Positions 27,019 to 36,866 are shown, counted from the first letter of the stretch. The stretch: DNA of 64,000 nucleotides from Candidatus Planktophila dulcis (GCF_002288225.1 NZ_CP016777.1:992001-1056000); one strand, 5' to 3'. Notes: generated from the letters alone by a model not told the origin. Numbers and translations: made by a program.

Positions 27019-27870
27019 ATGGCTACTAAAAAAGAGTCTCGCGTAGAAGTGAAGAAGACATACAAGCTATTTATCAATGGTGCATTCCCCCGCAGTGAAT
27101 CTGGTCGCGTCTTCGAAGTCACTGCAAAAAATGGTGACTTCATTGCAAATCCAGCACTTGCATCCCGTAAGGATCTGCGTGATGCAGTCACCGCAGCTCG
27201 CGCAGCGCAATCTGGATGGTCAAAAGCAACTGCCTATAACCGCGGCCAGATTCTCTATCGCATTGCAGAGATGCTTGAAGGACGAGCAGATCAATTCGAA
27301 GTAGAGATTGCTCTCACCTCTCAGGTAACTCCCACAAAAGCGAAGGTGCTAGTTGCTGAAGCAATCGATCGATGGGTTTGGTATGCGGGTTGGAGCGACA
27401 AACTTCAAGCTGTCAGCGGTGCAACGAACCCGGTCTCGGGTCCATACTTTAACTTCTCTATCTCTGAACCTCAAGGTGTGGTTGCAATCGCATCCTCAGA
27501 TAGCTTCCTTGAATTTATCGATGCGATTGCTGCAGCAGTAGTTTCAGGAAATACCTCTGTTGTGCTTGTTCCAGGTGGCTTGGCAGTTCCTGCAATGTCA
27601 TTTGCTGAAGTTCTTGCCACAAGTGACCTTCCTGCTGGTGTCATCAATATTCTCACTGGCTCACTTGATGAACTTGCTCCATGGGCTGCATCTCACATGG
27701 ATATTGATGGCTTTGATATCTCTGGAATACAGAAGAAGAAGCATGGTGGACTCAAAGAAGCTGGCGCTGAGAACCTCAAGCGGATTCACTCATTTGGATC
27801 AGGCAAGACTCCTGCGCGCATTCTTGCATTTATGGAATCTAAAACTGTCTGGCATTCAGTAGGAGTTTAA
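27019..27870 (+). CDS. Truncated aldehyde dehydrogenase-like protein, no catalytic half
   Basis: 283 aa. It aligns with the first half of ALDHs (KLFINGAFPRSESGRVFEV, GRGQILYRIAEML-like NRGQILYRIAEMLEGRA, SEPQGVVAIASSDSFLEFIDA, ASDLPAGVINILTGS), then diverges; neither the ELGG Glu nor the catalytic Cys region exists. The frame is intact, codon use matches its neighbours and it abuts the complete ALDH gene, so it is probably a real non-catalytic partner rather than a pseudogene. It ends 4 bp from the convergent add. Confidence 0.8.
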   Translation: MATKKESRVEVKKTYKLFINGAFPRSESGRVFEVTAKNGDFIANPALASRKDLRDAVTAARAAQSGWSKATAYNRGQILYRIAEMLEGRADQFEVEIALTSQVTPTKAKVLVAEAIDRWVWYAGWSDKLQAVSGATNPVSGPYFNFSISEPQGVVAIASSDSFLEFIDAIAAAVVSGNTSVVLVPGGLAVPAMSFAEVLATSDLPAGVINILTGSLDELAPWAASHMDIDGFDISGIQKKKHGGLKEAGAENLKRIHSFGSGKTPARILAFMESKTVWHSVGV

Positions 27871-27874
27871 GCTC

Positions 27875-28969
27875 TTACTCTCCAGAAATCTTTAGGTAGG
27901 CAGGCTTCACAACGCTTTCAATAATGGCAAGTCGCTCTTCAAATGGAATAAATGAGCTCTTGAGTGCATTAATGGTCACACGCTGTAAGTCCTGGAAGGT
28001 CCAATCGCATTGATTGACCATCTCCGTCATTTCGCGAGTCATAGACGTTGCTGACATCAGGCGATTATCAGTATTGATTGTGACTCGGAAGCGAAGCTTT
28101 GCAAGGCGCGCAAGCGGGTGGTGAGCAAATGAATCTGCAACACCTGTCTGAATATTTGATGATGGACACATCTCAAGAGGAACGCGGCGATCGCGAACAT
28201 ATGCAGCAAGCCGACCAAGGCGCGGTGGCGTGTGATTGAAATCGATATCGTCAGTGATGCGAACTCCGTGGCCTAAGCGCTCAGCACCACATAATTGAAT
28301 TGCTTCCCAGATAGAAGGGAGTCCATATGCCTCACCAGCATGGATGGTGAAGTGTGCATTTTCACGACGCAGGAACTCAAAGGTATCGAGCTGATCACTA
28401 GGTGGGAATCCGTCTTCAGGGCCAGCGATATCAAATCCCACAACACCTTGATCGCGATACTTCACTGCAAGTTCTGCTACTTCCTGCGAAAGTTCATTCT
28501 GGCGCATTCCACAAAGCAGAGTCATCACACGGATAACACTTCCTTCAGTCTTTGCTTCAGCTTCTCCCTCACGGAATCCTTCAAGAATTGCTTCAATAGC
28601 TTGTGAGAGCGTTAAACCCTTTTCTGTAATGAGTTCAGGTGCCATACGTACTTCGGCATAGACAACGCCATCACGCGCTAAATCAACTGCGCATTCACGA
28701 GCTACGCGCACGATGTCCTGCTTACGTTGCATCACAGCAACAGTGTGGGCAAAAGTTTCAAGATAGAGAACGAGTGAACCTGAATCACATGAGCTACGGA
28801 ACCATTCAGCAAGTTCAGCTGGGTCATAGGTTGGAAGCTCATGGCCAATTTCCTTGGCAATATCAATAATTGTTTGAGGACGCAGCCCACCATCAAGGTG
28901 ATCATGCAGAAGTGCTTTAGGTAAACGCTTTACCTGCTCCGCTGTTGGCTTCTTTGTTAAGTCACTCAT
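27875..28969 (-). CDS. add: Adenosine deaminase
   Basis: 364 aa TIM-barrel metalloenzyme. His22 and His24 in LLHDHLDGG bind zinc; [17 protein letters not shown] and [10 protein letters not shown] supply the remaining metal and catalytic residues. It deaminates adenosine and deoxyadenosine to inosine forms, which punA on the facing strand can phosphorolyse. It is the last gene of the minus-strand cluster, 3 bp after deoA. Confidence 0.95.
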   Translation of the reverse strand: MSDLTKKPTAEQVKRLPKALLHDHLDGGLRPQTIIDIAKEIGHELPTYDPAELAEWFRSSCDSGSLVLYLETFAHTVAVMQRKQDIVRVARECAVDLARDGVVYAEVRMAPELITEKGLTLSQAIEAILEGFREGEAEAKTEGSVIRVMTLLCGMRQNELSQEVAELAVKYRDQGVVGFDIAGPEDGFPPSDQLDTFEFLRRENAHFTIHAGEAYGLPSIWEAIQLCGAERLGHGVRITDDIDFNHTPPRLGRLAAYVRDRRVPLEMCPSSNIQTGVADSFAHHPLARLAKLRFRVTINTDNRLMSATSMTREMTEMVNQCDWTFQDLQRVTINALKSSFIPFEERLAIIESVVKPAYLKISGE

Positions 28970-28972
28970 TAC

Positions 28973-30256
28973 TTAAATTCTCTCTAACACTAGAGGCAGA
29001 CGATTGACCGTTCCACCTTCAACTATTGTGACAGCACCTTCGAGAATTTCCAGAGCGCGAGGGAAGCGGGCACCTTCATCGGTGTGCAAGGTCATCAGCG
29101 GTGCGCCAGCTGCGATGTAATCCCCAGGCTTTGCATGCAGTTCGATTCCAGCACCAGCTTGGACCTTCTCGCCCTGCTTAGAGCGTCCTGCGCCTAGTCG
29201 CCAAGCGCTGACACCAACCTTCATCGCATCCATCGTTGTAATCGTTCCGCTATTTCCTGCCTTCACAACGTGGGTCTCACGTGCCACAGGAAGCGCTGCA
29301 TCAGGATCTCCACCTTGTGCACTAATCATGCGACGCCAATGATCCATCGCACTTCCATCTTTAAGCGCTGTCTCCGGATCTTTACCGACAATTCCTGCTG
29401 CATCAATCATTTCTCGTGCAAGGATAATTGTTAACTCAACAACATCAGATGGACCTCCACCTGCAAGTACTTCAACAGATTCACGGACTTCAAGTGCATT
29501 GCCAGCAGTAAGTCCAAGTGGAACATCCATAGCTGTTACTAATGCGCGAGTCTTCACGCCTGCATCTTTGCCCAGCTGAACCATTGTGCGAGCCAGTTCA
29601 GATGCCTTTGCAGGATCTGACATAAATGCTCCACTTCCAGTCTTCACATCCAGAACGAGTGCCGAAGTGCCTTCAGCAATCTTCTTGCTCATAATCGATG
29701 ATGCAATCAGAGGAATCGCCTCGACAGTTGCTGTGACATCTCGTAGTGCATAGAGCTTCTTATCTGCAGGAGCTAACCCAGCACCTGCAGCACAAATGAC
29801 TGCACCTGTCTCTTGAAGAACTTTCAACATCTCATCATTTGTTAATGATGCGCGCCATCCAGGAATAGATTCAAGTTTGTCGAGAGTTCCACCTGTGTGG
29901 CCAAGTCCGCGACCAGAGAGTTGAGGTACTGCTCCCCCGCATGCTGCAACAAGGGGTGCAAGAGGTAGAGTGATCTTGTCTCCAACTCCACCCGTTGAAT
30001 GCTTATCTGCAGTCTTACGATCTAACTTCGACCAATCCATACGTTCGCCGCTATTGATCATCGCATTGGTCCAGCGAGAAATCTCGCGAGAGTTCATACC
30101 ATTTAGAAGAATGGCCATAAGAAGTGCTGACATCTGTTCATCTGCAACAGCACCCCGCGTGTAAGCGTCGATGATCCAATCGATTTGTGGATCTGTTAAC
30201 TCGTTGTGATCACGTTTAGCGGCAATAATTTCAACGGCTGCAAAAGGCTCAATCAT
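28973..30256 (-). CDS. deoA: Thymidine (pyrimidine-nucleoside) phosphorylase
   Basis: 427 aa. The family signature DKHSTGGVGDKITLPLAPLVAACG is split here as KHSTGGVGDKIT and PLVAACGG; SGRGLGHTGGTLDKLE and LVLDVKTGSGAFM follow, and the C-terminal domain is complete (GAGIELHAKPGD). It phosphorolyses thymidine or uridine to base and sugar-1-phosphate. ATGA overlap with cdd, so the two are translationally coupled. Confidence 0.95.
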   Translation of the reverse strand: MIEPFAAVEIIAAKRDHNELTDPQIDWIIDAYTRGAVADEQMSALLMAILLNGMNSREISRWTNAMINSGERMDWSKLDRKTADKHSTGGVGDKITLPLAPLVAACGGAVPQLSGRGLGHTGGTLDKLESIPGWRASLTNDEMLKVLQETGAVICAAGAGLAPADKKLYALRDVTATVEAIPLIASSIMSKKIAEGTSALVLDVKTGSGAFMSDPAKASELARTMVQLGKDAGVKTRALVTAMDVPLGLTAGNALEVRESVEVLAGGGPSDVVELTIILAREMIDAAGIVGKDPETALKDGSAMDHWRRMISAQGGDPDAALPVARETHVVKAGNSGTITTMDAMKVGVSAWRLGAGRSKQGEKVQAGAGIELHAKPGDYIAAGAPLMTLHTDEGARFPRALEILEGAVTIVEGGTVNRLPLVLERI

Positions 30257-30651
30257 GACAAACGTTCGTTCATCTCTTCAGGGCCAAATGCCCATGGGAG
30301 TAAATCACCAAGAGTCTTAATGCCTTCATTGGTAGCCATCTGCAACTTAGATCCACCGTGTTCTTGCAAGAGCTGGCGACAGCGGCCACATGGCATCAAA
30401 GGATTTCCTGCAATATCAACACATGCAAATGCCACAAGACGACCACCACCGGAAGCGATCAGAGTAGAGACCAATCCGCACTCAGCGCAGAGAGTTAACC
30501 CATAACTAGCATTTTCAACATTGCACCCTGTAATGATGCGACCATCATCGACAAGAGCTGCAACACCGACAGGAAACTTTGAATAGGGGGCATAAGCCTT
30601 CTTCATCGCACCGAGTGCTTCTGTGCGAAGCAAATCCCAATTGATGTCCAT
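30253..30651 (-). CDS. cdd: Cytidine deaminase
   Basis: 132 aa. The zinc site is complete: CAECG with the catalytic Glu, and PCGRCRQLL; NVENASYGLTL contacts the ribose. It converts (deoxy)cytidine to (deoxy)uridine for DeoA. It overlaps the upstream permease gene by 1 nt (TAATG). Confidence 0.95.
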   Translation of the reverse strand: MDINWDLLRTEALGAMKKAYAPYSKFPVGVAALVDDGRIITGCNVENASYGLTLCAECGLVSTLIASGGGRLVAFACVDIAGNPLMPCGRCRQLLQEHGGSKLQMATNEGIKTLGDLLPWAFGPEEMNERLS

Positions 30652-31928
30652 TAGTGAGAACCGCCTCCACGTTTATAAGCGACGCCATCGGCTGCCGGCG
30701 CTCGAACCCTGCCGACAAAACCTGATACAGCGATGATCGTTGCAATATAAGGAGCCATCAACATAAATTCAGATGGAATTGGTGTGCCTGTGATGGTGAG
30801 CAATCCTTGCAAGTTATCGGCAAAGCCGAAGATAAGAGCTGCAGCTACTGCTCCAAGAGGACTCCAGCGACCAAAGATGAGAGCGGCAAGTGCAATAAAT
30901 CCCTTACCTGCAGTCATCTCCTTACTGAAGGAGCCAACTGCTCCGAGTGTGAAGAATGCCCCACCCAGACCTGCGACAGCACCCGCAATAAGAACATTGC
31001 GGAAACGAATTTTGTTGACATCAATACCAACAGATTCGGCAGCCGTTGGATGTTCTCCAACAGAGCGAGTACGAAGGCCCCACTTAGATTTAAAGAGAGC
31101 TACGTGAATAACAATCACAGCCACATACATCAAATAGACAATGATGCTCTGTGCAAAGAGAGTCGGTCCAATGACAGGGATTTTCGAAAGTATCGGAATT
31201 TCAATAGGTGCAAAGGTGCCGCCTGAATTCCATGTGGATTGATACGGGATAAGCAATCTCTTATAGAGGAAGCCAGTAAGACCAATGACAAGAACATTGA
31301 GCACGAAGCCTAGAACAACTTGATCTATTCCATACTTAATCGCAAAGACTGCAAGTAACCAAGCGATAGCCATACCCGCAAATGGGGCGATGATGAGTCC
31401 AGCAATCTTGTTTTGTGTCAGGGAGGCAATGACGCCTGACATAAATGCACCAGCAAGTAACTGACCTTCAATGGCGATATTGATAACACCAGAGCGCTCT
31501 GAGAGAACACCTGCCATCGCTCCAAAGATCAATGGAACGGAGAGGAAGAGCGCACCTTGCAAAAGCCCTGTGAATGGAATGAACTTACCTGCAGCTGCCC
31601 AGCAGAGAAATGACATGAGGAAAGTGGCGCCAAAGAGAGCACTCGCTGCGCGGCTTGTCTTGCGAGCACGGAACTGTAGCGTTGCAATTCCCACGGCCAA
31701 CAAGGAAATTACTGCAAAGAGAAGTCCGCCGGTCTTTGAATTAACAATAATCTCTTTTGCAAGTACCCATTCATTACCTAAGACAAAGCTATAGGTGACA
31801 GGTTGTCCTGTCTTTGGAAGCAGACCAAAGATCGCAAGAGCAAATGCTCCAAGGCTTGCCATCGTGATGATTCCGCGCTTGCGGCGACGTTCTGGCGCAG
31901 AGAGTGCGCGCACTTCAACAGTACTCAT
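30651..31928 (-). CDS. nupQ: Nucleoside ABC transporter permease 2 (NupQ-like)
   Basis: 425 aa from the ATG at 31928, which makes a TAATG junction with nupP (a GTG-type start four codons upstream is less likely). Long N-terminal membrane region, then the BPD_transp_2 core: GVLSERSGVINIAIEGQ, GFVLNVLVIGLTG, VGEHPTAAESVGIDV, GLGGAFFTLG. It is the second permease of a BmpA-type nucleoside importer. The family motif ERSGVxNIAIEG is intact. Confidence 0.9.
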   Translation of the reverse strand: MSTVEVRALSAPERRRKRGIITMASLGAFALAIFGLLPKTGQPVTYSFVLGNEWVLAKEIIVNSKTGGLLFAVISLLAVGIATLQFRARKTSRAASALFGATFLMSFLCWAAAGKFIPFTGLLQGALFLSVPLIFGAMAGVLSERSGVINIAIEGQLLAGAFMSGVIASLTQNKIAGLIIAPFAGMAIAWLLAVFAIKYGIDQVVLGFVLNVLVIGLTGFLYKRLLIPYQSTWNSGGTFAPIEIPILSKIPVIGPTLFAQSIIVYLMYVAVIVIHVALFKSKWGLRTRSVGEHPTAAESVGIDVNKIRFRNVLIAGAVAGLGGAFFTLGAVGSFSKEMTAGKGFIALAALIFGRWSPLGAVAAALIFGFADNLQGLLTITGTPIPSEFMLMAPYIATIIAVSGFVGRVRAPAADGVAYKRGGGSH

Positions 31929-33079
31929 TAGCCATTCCATCCCTTCGAAGCAACGGTTGTGCCCTCATCGACATTCTTAAGACGGAAGAGAGATTTAATC
32001 AGCGCAGGTGCTGCAATAAAGAGAACTACCAACGCCTGGATCACCAAGACAAGATCAAGTGGCGTTTCAGTACTTGCCTGCATCGTTAATCCACCAGCGC
32101 GTAGTGCGCCAAAGAGAAGCGCTGCAAAGACGGTTCCGATGGGTGTTGCGCGACCAAGGAGAGCCACAGTGATTGCATCAAAGCCAAAACTTCCACCCAC
32201 ACCTGAAGTCATCGCAGGTTCTGATCCAAGAATTTGAACTGCTCCACCAAGACCGGCAAGTGCTCCTGCAATAAACATTACGGAAGTTGTCACGCGAGCG
32301 ACAGAGATACCTGCGGTACGAGATGCTGCTGCGTTTGCACCAACTGCACGGAATCTAAATCCCCACGTACTGCGGCTAAGGAGCCACCAGATTGCAGCTG
32401 CTGCGATTAGTGCAATGATGAAACCTAAATTAGCGCGCAGGTCAGGACCGAATAGATGCGGCAATTGCGCACTCTCTCGCACATCAGGTGCCAATGGATC
32501 TTGTCGACCTGGACGCAAGAACGCAGTTGTACTGAGCAACCAGAGCAAGAAGTAGCCTGCAACATAGTTGAGCATGATTGTCACAATAACTTCATGGGCA
32601 CCGGTTCGAGCTTTGAGTAATCCAACAAACCCGCCATAGAGTCCTGCAAAGAGCATTGCAACCACAATTGCTGCAATTGTGTGGATGACAATGGGAAGTT
32701 CGAATGTGAAACCAATCCAGCTTGCTCCTATTGCACCAGCAATAAATTGACCTTGTGCACCGATATTAAAGAGCCCTGCGCGGAAGGCCAGTGCCACAGA
32801 TAAACCAGTAAGGATCAAAGGAGAGGCTGCAACAAGAGTTTCAGAAAGCGGATAGAAACCTTGGAAGAAATGTCCTTCTGCAAGTTGCGGATCAAAGATT
32901 GATCCGCGAAAGAGCGCCCAATAGGCGCCAGCTGCAGTTGAAAATCCTTTACCAATCATTGATAGAGGTTGATCCTTAAGCGCTAATACCTTGGAATCAG
33001 AGAGTGCAACAAGTAAGCCACCCACAAAGAGCGCCATTCCAAATGAGAGTGCAGGAAGAATGAGTTTCTTTAACTTCAT
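31928..33079 (-). CDS. nupP: Nucleoside ABC transporter permease 1 (NupP-like)
   Basis: 383 aa, about ten membrane helices. LTGLSVALAFRAGLFNIGAQGQ is the typical NupP motif; EVIVTIMLNYVAGYFLLWLL and FRAVGANAAASRTAGISVARV (conserved loop) follow. It partners nupQ and the tandem ATPase. It overlaps nupO by 4 bp and nupQ by 1 nt. Confidence 0.92.
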   Translation of the reverse strand: MKLKKLILPALSFGMALFVGGLLVALSDSKVLALKDQPLSMIGKGFSTAAGAYWALFRGSIFDPQLAEGHFFQGFYPLSETLVAASPLILTGLSVALAFRAGLFNIGAQGQFIAGAIGASWIGFTFELPIVIHTIAAIVVAMLFAGLYGGFVGLLKARTGAHEVIVTIMLNYVAGYFLLWLLSTTAFLRPGRQDPLAPDVRESAQLPHLFGPDLRANLGFIIALIAAAAIWWLLSRSTWGFRFRAVGANAAASRTAGISVARVTTSVMFIAGALAGLGGAVQILGSEPAMTSGVGGSFGFDAITVALLGRATPIGTVFAALLFGALRAGGLTMQASTETPLDLVLVIQALVVLFIAAPALIKSLFRLKNVDEGTTVASKGWNG

Positions 33080-34575
33080 GGCTTCACCCCTGCCATCAAT
33101 AGACCTAGATCTTCGCGAGAAGTAGTTGCGGGAACAATTGCGATAAATTCTCCGCGATACATCACAGCGATTCGATCTGCGAGTGCTGACACTTCATCGA
33201 GTTCGGTACTGAAGAGAAGTACTGCTCGACCAGAATCGCGCTCAGCGATAATGCGCTCATGCACAAATTCAATAGATCCCACATCAAGGCCACGTGTTGG
33301 TTGAGAAGCAACGACAAGCTTGACCGGACGCGATAGTTCTCGTGCAAGAACTACCTTCTGCTTATTTCCACCCGATAGTGATGATGCACTGTCTTTTGCT
33401 GACTGAGTACGAATATCAAACTCGGCAACGAGCTTTTGCGCCTCTTGTGAAACAACGCTCTGGGAGATGACAGGTCCTTTTGCATAAGGAGGCAAGTCAT
33501 GAAGATCAAGGATGAGATTCTCCTCAATACTAAATGAACCAATAAGTCCATCCTCTTCGCGTGATTCAGGCACAAATGCGATCCCTGAGTGCAAGGCTTC
33601 ACGCACGGATGCCTTAGTGATATCAATGCCATCAAGTGCAATAGAGCCATGAACATGCTCTTGCAGACCCACGATGGCTTCAGCTAATTCAGTTTGCCCA
33701 TTACCTTGCACTCCTGCAACAGCGAGTATCTCTCCCGTATGGAGCTCGAATGAAACATTCTTCACAAGAGAGCGCCCTGTGTGATCTGAAATATTGAGAT
33801 TCCTTACATCAAGCATGACCTTGCCCAAATTTGGTGCTTTCTTTTCGACATCCAGAGAAACCGGACGACCCACCATAAGAGATGCCAGTTCTTCTTGTGA
33901 GGCACTTGGGGAGGCTGTTCCTACAACTTTTCCACGGCGGATAATGGTGATCTTGTCGGCTGCTTCCTTCACTTCACGTAGTTTGTGAGTGATAAAAACA
34001 ATTGAAGTTCCCTTTGCTTTGAGCTTTTTCATATTACGCAGCAGCTCATCAGTCTCTTGTGGGGTGAGAACTGCAGTTGGCTCATCAAGGATTAAGACCT
34101 TTGCGTCATAGATCAGTGCTCGAATGATTTCAACCCGCTGTTGAAGTCCAACTGGAAGATTCTCAACGAGTGCATCAGGATCGATATCAAAATTGTATTC
34201 AGCCGAGACGCGCAAGATCTCTTTCCGCGCAGCCTCAAGATCTAGTAGTCCAGGTCCTTTGGTTTTCTCATGTCCTAGGACAATGTTTTCTGCAACAGTA
34301 AACACTGGAATAAGCATGAAGTGCTGATGAACCATTCCAATACCTGCAGCGAGAGCATCTAATGGAGAATCAATAGAGACGACTTTGCCATCAACACTAA
34401 TCGTTCCTTCATCAGGGGCAAGTAAGCCATAAACAATATTCATTAGAGTTGATTTGCCTGCACCGTTTTCACCAAGGATTGCGTGAATCTCACCATCACC
34501 TACTGCAAGATCTATTCCATCGTTTGCGGTGAGGGACCCAAAGCGCTTGGTGATACCGCGCAATTCGAGTGACAT
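33076..34575 (-). CDS. nupO: Nucleoside ABC transporter ATPase with two ABC domains (NupO-like)
   Basis: 499 aa. Domain 1 has Walker A GENGAGKST, DEPTAVLTP and an H-loop in FITHKLREV; domain 2 has GVQGNGQTELAE in place of a canonical Walker A, signature SLSGGNKQKV and SQPTRGLDVG. This asymmetric tandem is typical of BMP/ribose-type importers. It starts 105 bp after the terminator that ends the binding-protein gene, so transporter expression depends on read-through or a promoter in that gap. Confidence 0.94.
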   Translation of the reverse strand: MSLELRGITKRFGSLTANDGIDLAVGDGEIHAILGENGAGKSTLMNIVYGLLAPDEGTISVDGKVVSIDSPLDALAAGIGMVHQHFMLIPVFTVAENIVLGHEKTKGPGLLDLEAARKEILRVSAEYNFDIDPDALVENLPVGLQQRVEIIRALIYDAKVLILDEPTAVLTPQETDELLRNMKKLKAKGTSIVFITHKLREVKEAADKITIIRRGKVVGTASPSASQEELASLMVGRPVSLDVEKKAPNLGKVMLDVRNLNISDHTGRSLVKNVSFELHTGEILAVAGVQGNGQTELAEAIVGLQEHVHGSIALDGIDITKASVREALHSGIAFVPESREEDGLIGSFSIEENLILDLHDLPPYAKGPVISQSVVSQEAQKLVAEFDIRTQSAKDSASSLSGGNKQKVVLARELSRPVKLVVASQPTRGLDVGSIEFVHERIIAERDSGRAVLLFSTELDEVSALADRIAVMYRGEFIAIVPATTSREDLGLLMAGVKP

Positions 34576-34624
34576 GTGCGTAAATCTACTAGTTTTCGTT
34601 CACTTTAGAAAGTTAAATCAAAAT

Positions 34625-34660
34625 AAAACTGGGCTAGCACCGAAGTGCTAGCCCAGTTTT
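34625..34660 (-). terminator. Strong hairpin between the binding-protein gene and nupO
   Basis: Perfect 16-bp stem (AAAACTGGGCTAGCAC with its complement) and a 4-nt TTCG loop on the minus strand, followed by a T-rich run. It can end most transcripts of the upstream BMP gene while allowing some read-through to nupO, so the binding protein would exceed the transporter. Confidence 0.88.
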
Positions 34661-34680
34661 ATAACTGATTGGTCAACTAA

Positions 34681-35742
34681 TTACTTAGCTGAGACCTTTC
34701 CGTTGCGAATATCTGCACCAAGCTTTGTAACTTCTGTACGAAGCTTTGTTGGAACCATACGGATTAGGTCATGGTAAGGAGCTAGGAATGTTCCTGCATT
34801 CTTGAGGTTACCGTTGTAACCTGTTGCAGAGAACTTTCCATCAGCTTGGTCCTTGATGACAGCCTGTACAGAAGTTCCAACACCCTTAACTACTGATGTA
34901 AGGAGAACCTTCTTGTACTGTGGAGCTGCAACGTAACCATCTGTATCAACCCAGATAACTACTGACTTCTTTGAAGTAAGTGAGTTTCCTGCTGTTGCTC
35001 CACCAAGTCCACCAGCAACAGGGAAGATTACATCTGCACCCTGCTGCTCGAAGTTCTTAGAGATCTGAAGAGCCTTCGCTGAATCTGAGAAGCCACCGAC
35101 GAATGTTCCGTCCTTCTTAGCTATATCCCAGCCGAGAACTGTGACTGACTTGCCCTTTGCCTTGTTGTAGTGAGCTACACCCTTAGCAAAGCCATCCATG
35201 AAGATTGTGACTGGTGGAATATTAAGTCCGCCGTATGTTGCAACCTTGCCGGTCTTTGAAACACCAGCTGCTACATAACCAGCCTGGAATGCTGATTCAT
35301 TTGTAGAGAACTGAATTCCCTTCAAGTTAGCAAACTTTGTACCTGGGTAGACGGAACCGTCTGCACCGTGGTCTTCGCCATCCTGATCAACAATTGCAAA
35401 GTTAACTGTTGGGTTTGCCTTAGCAGCTGCAACGATTGCATTGTTAATAAGGAAGCCAACGCCAATGATGATGTTGCACTTCTCGTCTACAAGCTTCTTA
35501 ATGTTTGGTGCGTAATCTGCATCTGCCGCAGCCGCAAGATACTTAACTGTTACGTTCTTATCTGCCTTTGCTGCAGCCTGTGCGCCTGACCATGCTGATG
35601 CGTTAAATGACTTGTCGTCAACGCCGCCTGTATCGAGTGCAAGACATGCCTTTGTTGGTGTTGATGCGGTTGCAGCTGGAGCTGCACCGAATGCAAGTGC
35701 TGCAGCAGCGAAAACTGCTACAAACTTAAGTGTCTTCTTCAA
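34681..35742 (-). CDS. BMP-family nucleoside-binding protein 1
   Basis: 353 aa. A GGAGG site 5 nt upstream selects TTG at 35742 as start, giving MKKTLKFVAVFAAAALAFG; an upstream in-frame TTG at 35754 overlaps that site and is rejected. Signal peptide ends APAATA; there is no lipobox Cys, unusual for a binding protein of a one-membrane cell. LALDTGGVDDKSFNASAW is the BMP/Med family nucleoside-binding loop. It is probably the high-expression binding protein for NupOPQ. Confidence 0.9.
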   Translation of the reverse strand: MKKTLKFVAVFAAAALAFGAAPAATASTPTKACLALDTGGVDDKSFNASAWSGAQAAAKADKNVTVKYLAAAADADYAPNIKKLVDEKCNIIIGVGFLINNAIVAAAKANPTVNFAIVDQDGEDHGADGSVYPGTKFANLKGIQFSTNESAFQAGYVAAGVSKTGKVATYGGLNIPPVTIFMDGFAKGVAHYNKAKGKSVTVLGWDIAKKDGTFVGGFSDSAKALQISKNFEQQGADVIFPVAGGLGGATAGNSLTSKKSVVIWVDTDGYVAAPQYKKVLLTSVVKGVGTSVQAVIKDQADGKFSATGYNGNLKNAGTFLAPYHDLIRMVPTKLRTEVTKLGADIRNGKVSAK

Positions 35743-35879
35743 GGTTTCCTCCAAGGAATAAATTGAGTGTTTCTGTATCGGTGAGCCTAGTAGTTAGGGG
35801 TGAGAATGGTAAAAAATGCTGCCTATTTCGAGGGTGTGGCATATAACATTTGAGAAAACTCTCAAGTTCAACTTTAAAG

Positions 35880-36866
35880 CTATGCGAGGATTTTCTCCGC
35901 GGTTGCAGCAGCCAGATTGATGGAATCGCTCATGGCTGCAAGCTCCTTGGAGCGAATCGTGAATTCGATTCCCCCGCCTGTAATGCCATAGCGGCGCCCG
36001 TAGATACCGGCATCGCCATCAAGAATATCCAGGTATGCCTTCTTGGCAACAGAGAGTGCGATGACATCGTAGATCGCTTTATCAACACGCTTAACAACAG
36101 ATGCAAAAAGGAACTTCTTTGTTGCACTTGTCACTGTGATGTACTGATCAGGTTCAATATTGATAAGGCCAATATTTGAGCCCTTCTTCTTCGCATTGCG
36201 AGAGACGATGACTTTGAAAATCTCTGAGTTCGACCCATGAGTTGCTGCAAAGACAACATCGGCACCCGCATCTAGGACCTGAGTAGTTGCAAGTGAATAC
36301 GAGCCAGAGACATATTTAACAATGGGAATCACTTTTTTCTTGCTGGCAAATACTCCAGCCGAAAATCCATCCTTATAGAGATCTGCTTGATCAGGATTGG
36401 CAATCATGGCAACTTTGCCGCTCTTGCTTACTTGAGCTGCGCTAAAGCCTGCAAGGTACGCGCCTTGAGTATCTGCAAAGACCACAGAGGTCACATTAAG
36501 AGCTGCAACGCTTGCATCATTAATGATTGCGAATTGAGTGTTAGGAAATTCAACAGCGAGTGCCTGCAAGGTTGCTGCATATCCAGCGCCAATTGCGATG
36601 ATGGGATTGCACTTCTTTGTAATTAATGAGCGAATACGTTTTTCGCGATCGGCACTTGTTCCATCGGTTACTACTGCTTCAAGGTTGAAATCGAATTGCT
36701 TTTGAGCCTTCTCAAGTCCTGCAGCGGAGGCATCATTGAAGGATTTATCTCCACGGCCACCAATGTCATAGGCGACTCCCACGCTGAGTTCAGGCGCAGC
36801 ATGAGCAGGAGCTGAGACAAGTGATGCCCCAAGCACCACTGCAAGGAGGATGGAGCGAATCTTCAT
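35880..36866 (-). CDS. BMP-family nucleoside-binding protein 2
   Basis: 328 aa. Signal peptide [19 protein letters not shown] ending in AHA, again without a lipobox. GVAYDIGGRGDKSFNDASAAG is the family nucleoside-binding loop, and TDGTSADREKRIRSLI follows. It diverges clearly from protein 1, so ligand range may differ. Its ATG overlaps the stop of trpS by 1 nt (TAATG), so it is translated from the trpS message. A 137-bp gap with no strong terminator separates it from the next binding-protein gene. Confidence 0.9.
   Translation of the reverse strand: MKIRSILLAVVLGASLVSAPAHAAPELSVGVAYDIGGRGDKSFNDASAAGLEKAQKQFDFNLEAVVTDGTSADREKRIRSLITKKCNPIIAIGAGYAATLQALAVEFPNTQFAIINDASVAALNVTSVVFADTQGAYLAGFSAAQVSKSGKVAMIANPDQADLYKDGFSAGVFASKKKVIPIVKYVSGSYSLATTQVLDAGADVVFAATHGSNSEIFKVIVSRNAKKKGSNIGLINIEPDQYITVTSATKKFLFASVVKRVDKAIYDVIALSVAKKAYLDILDGDAGIYGRRYGITGGGIEFTIRSKELAAMSDSINLAAATAEKILA

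Noticed and set aside
27019-27870. Second ALDH gene as a pseudogene
   Set aside because: The frame is uninterrupted, the gene is tightly packed in the operon and the C-terminus is not a broken ALDH sequence; a real shortened protein is more likely.
35755-35879. Riboswitch upstream of the BMP 1 gene
   Set aside because: Only a weak 6-bp hairpin and AT-rich sequence are visible; no purine-riboswitch core or other known aptamer was recognised.
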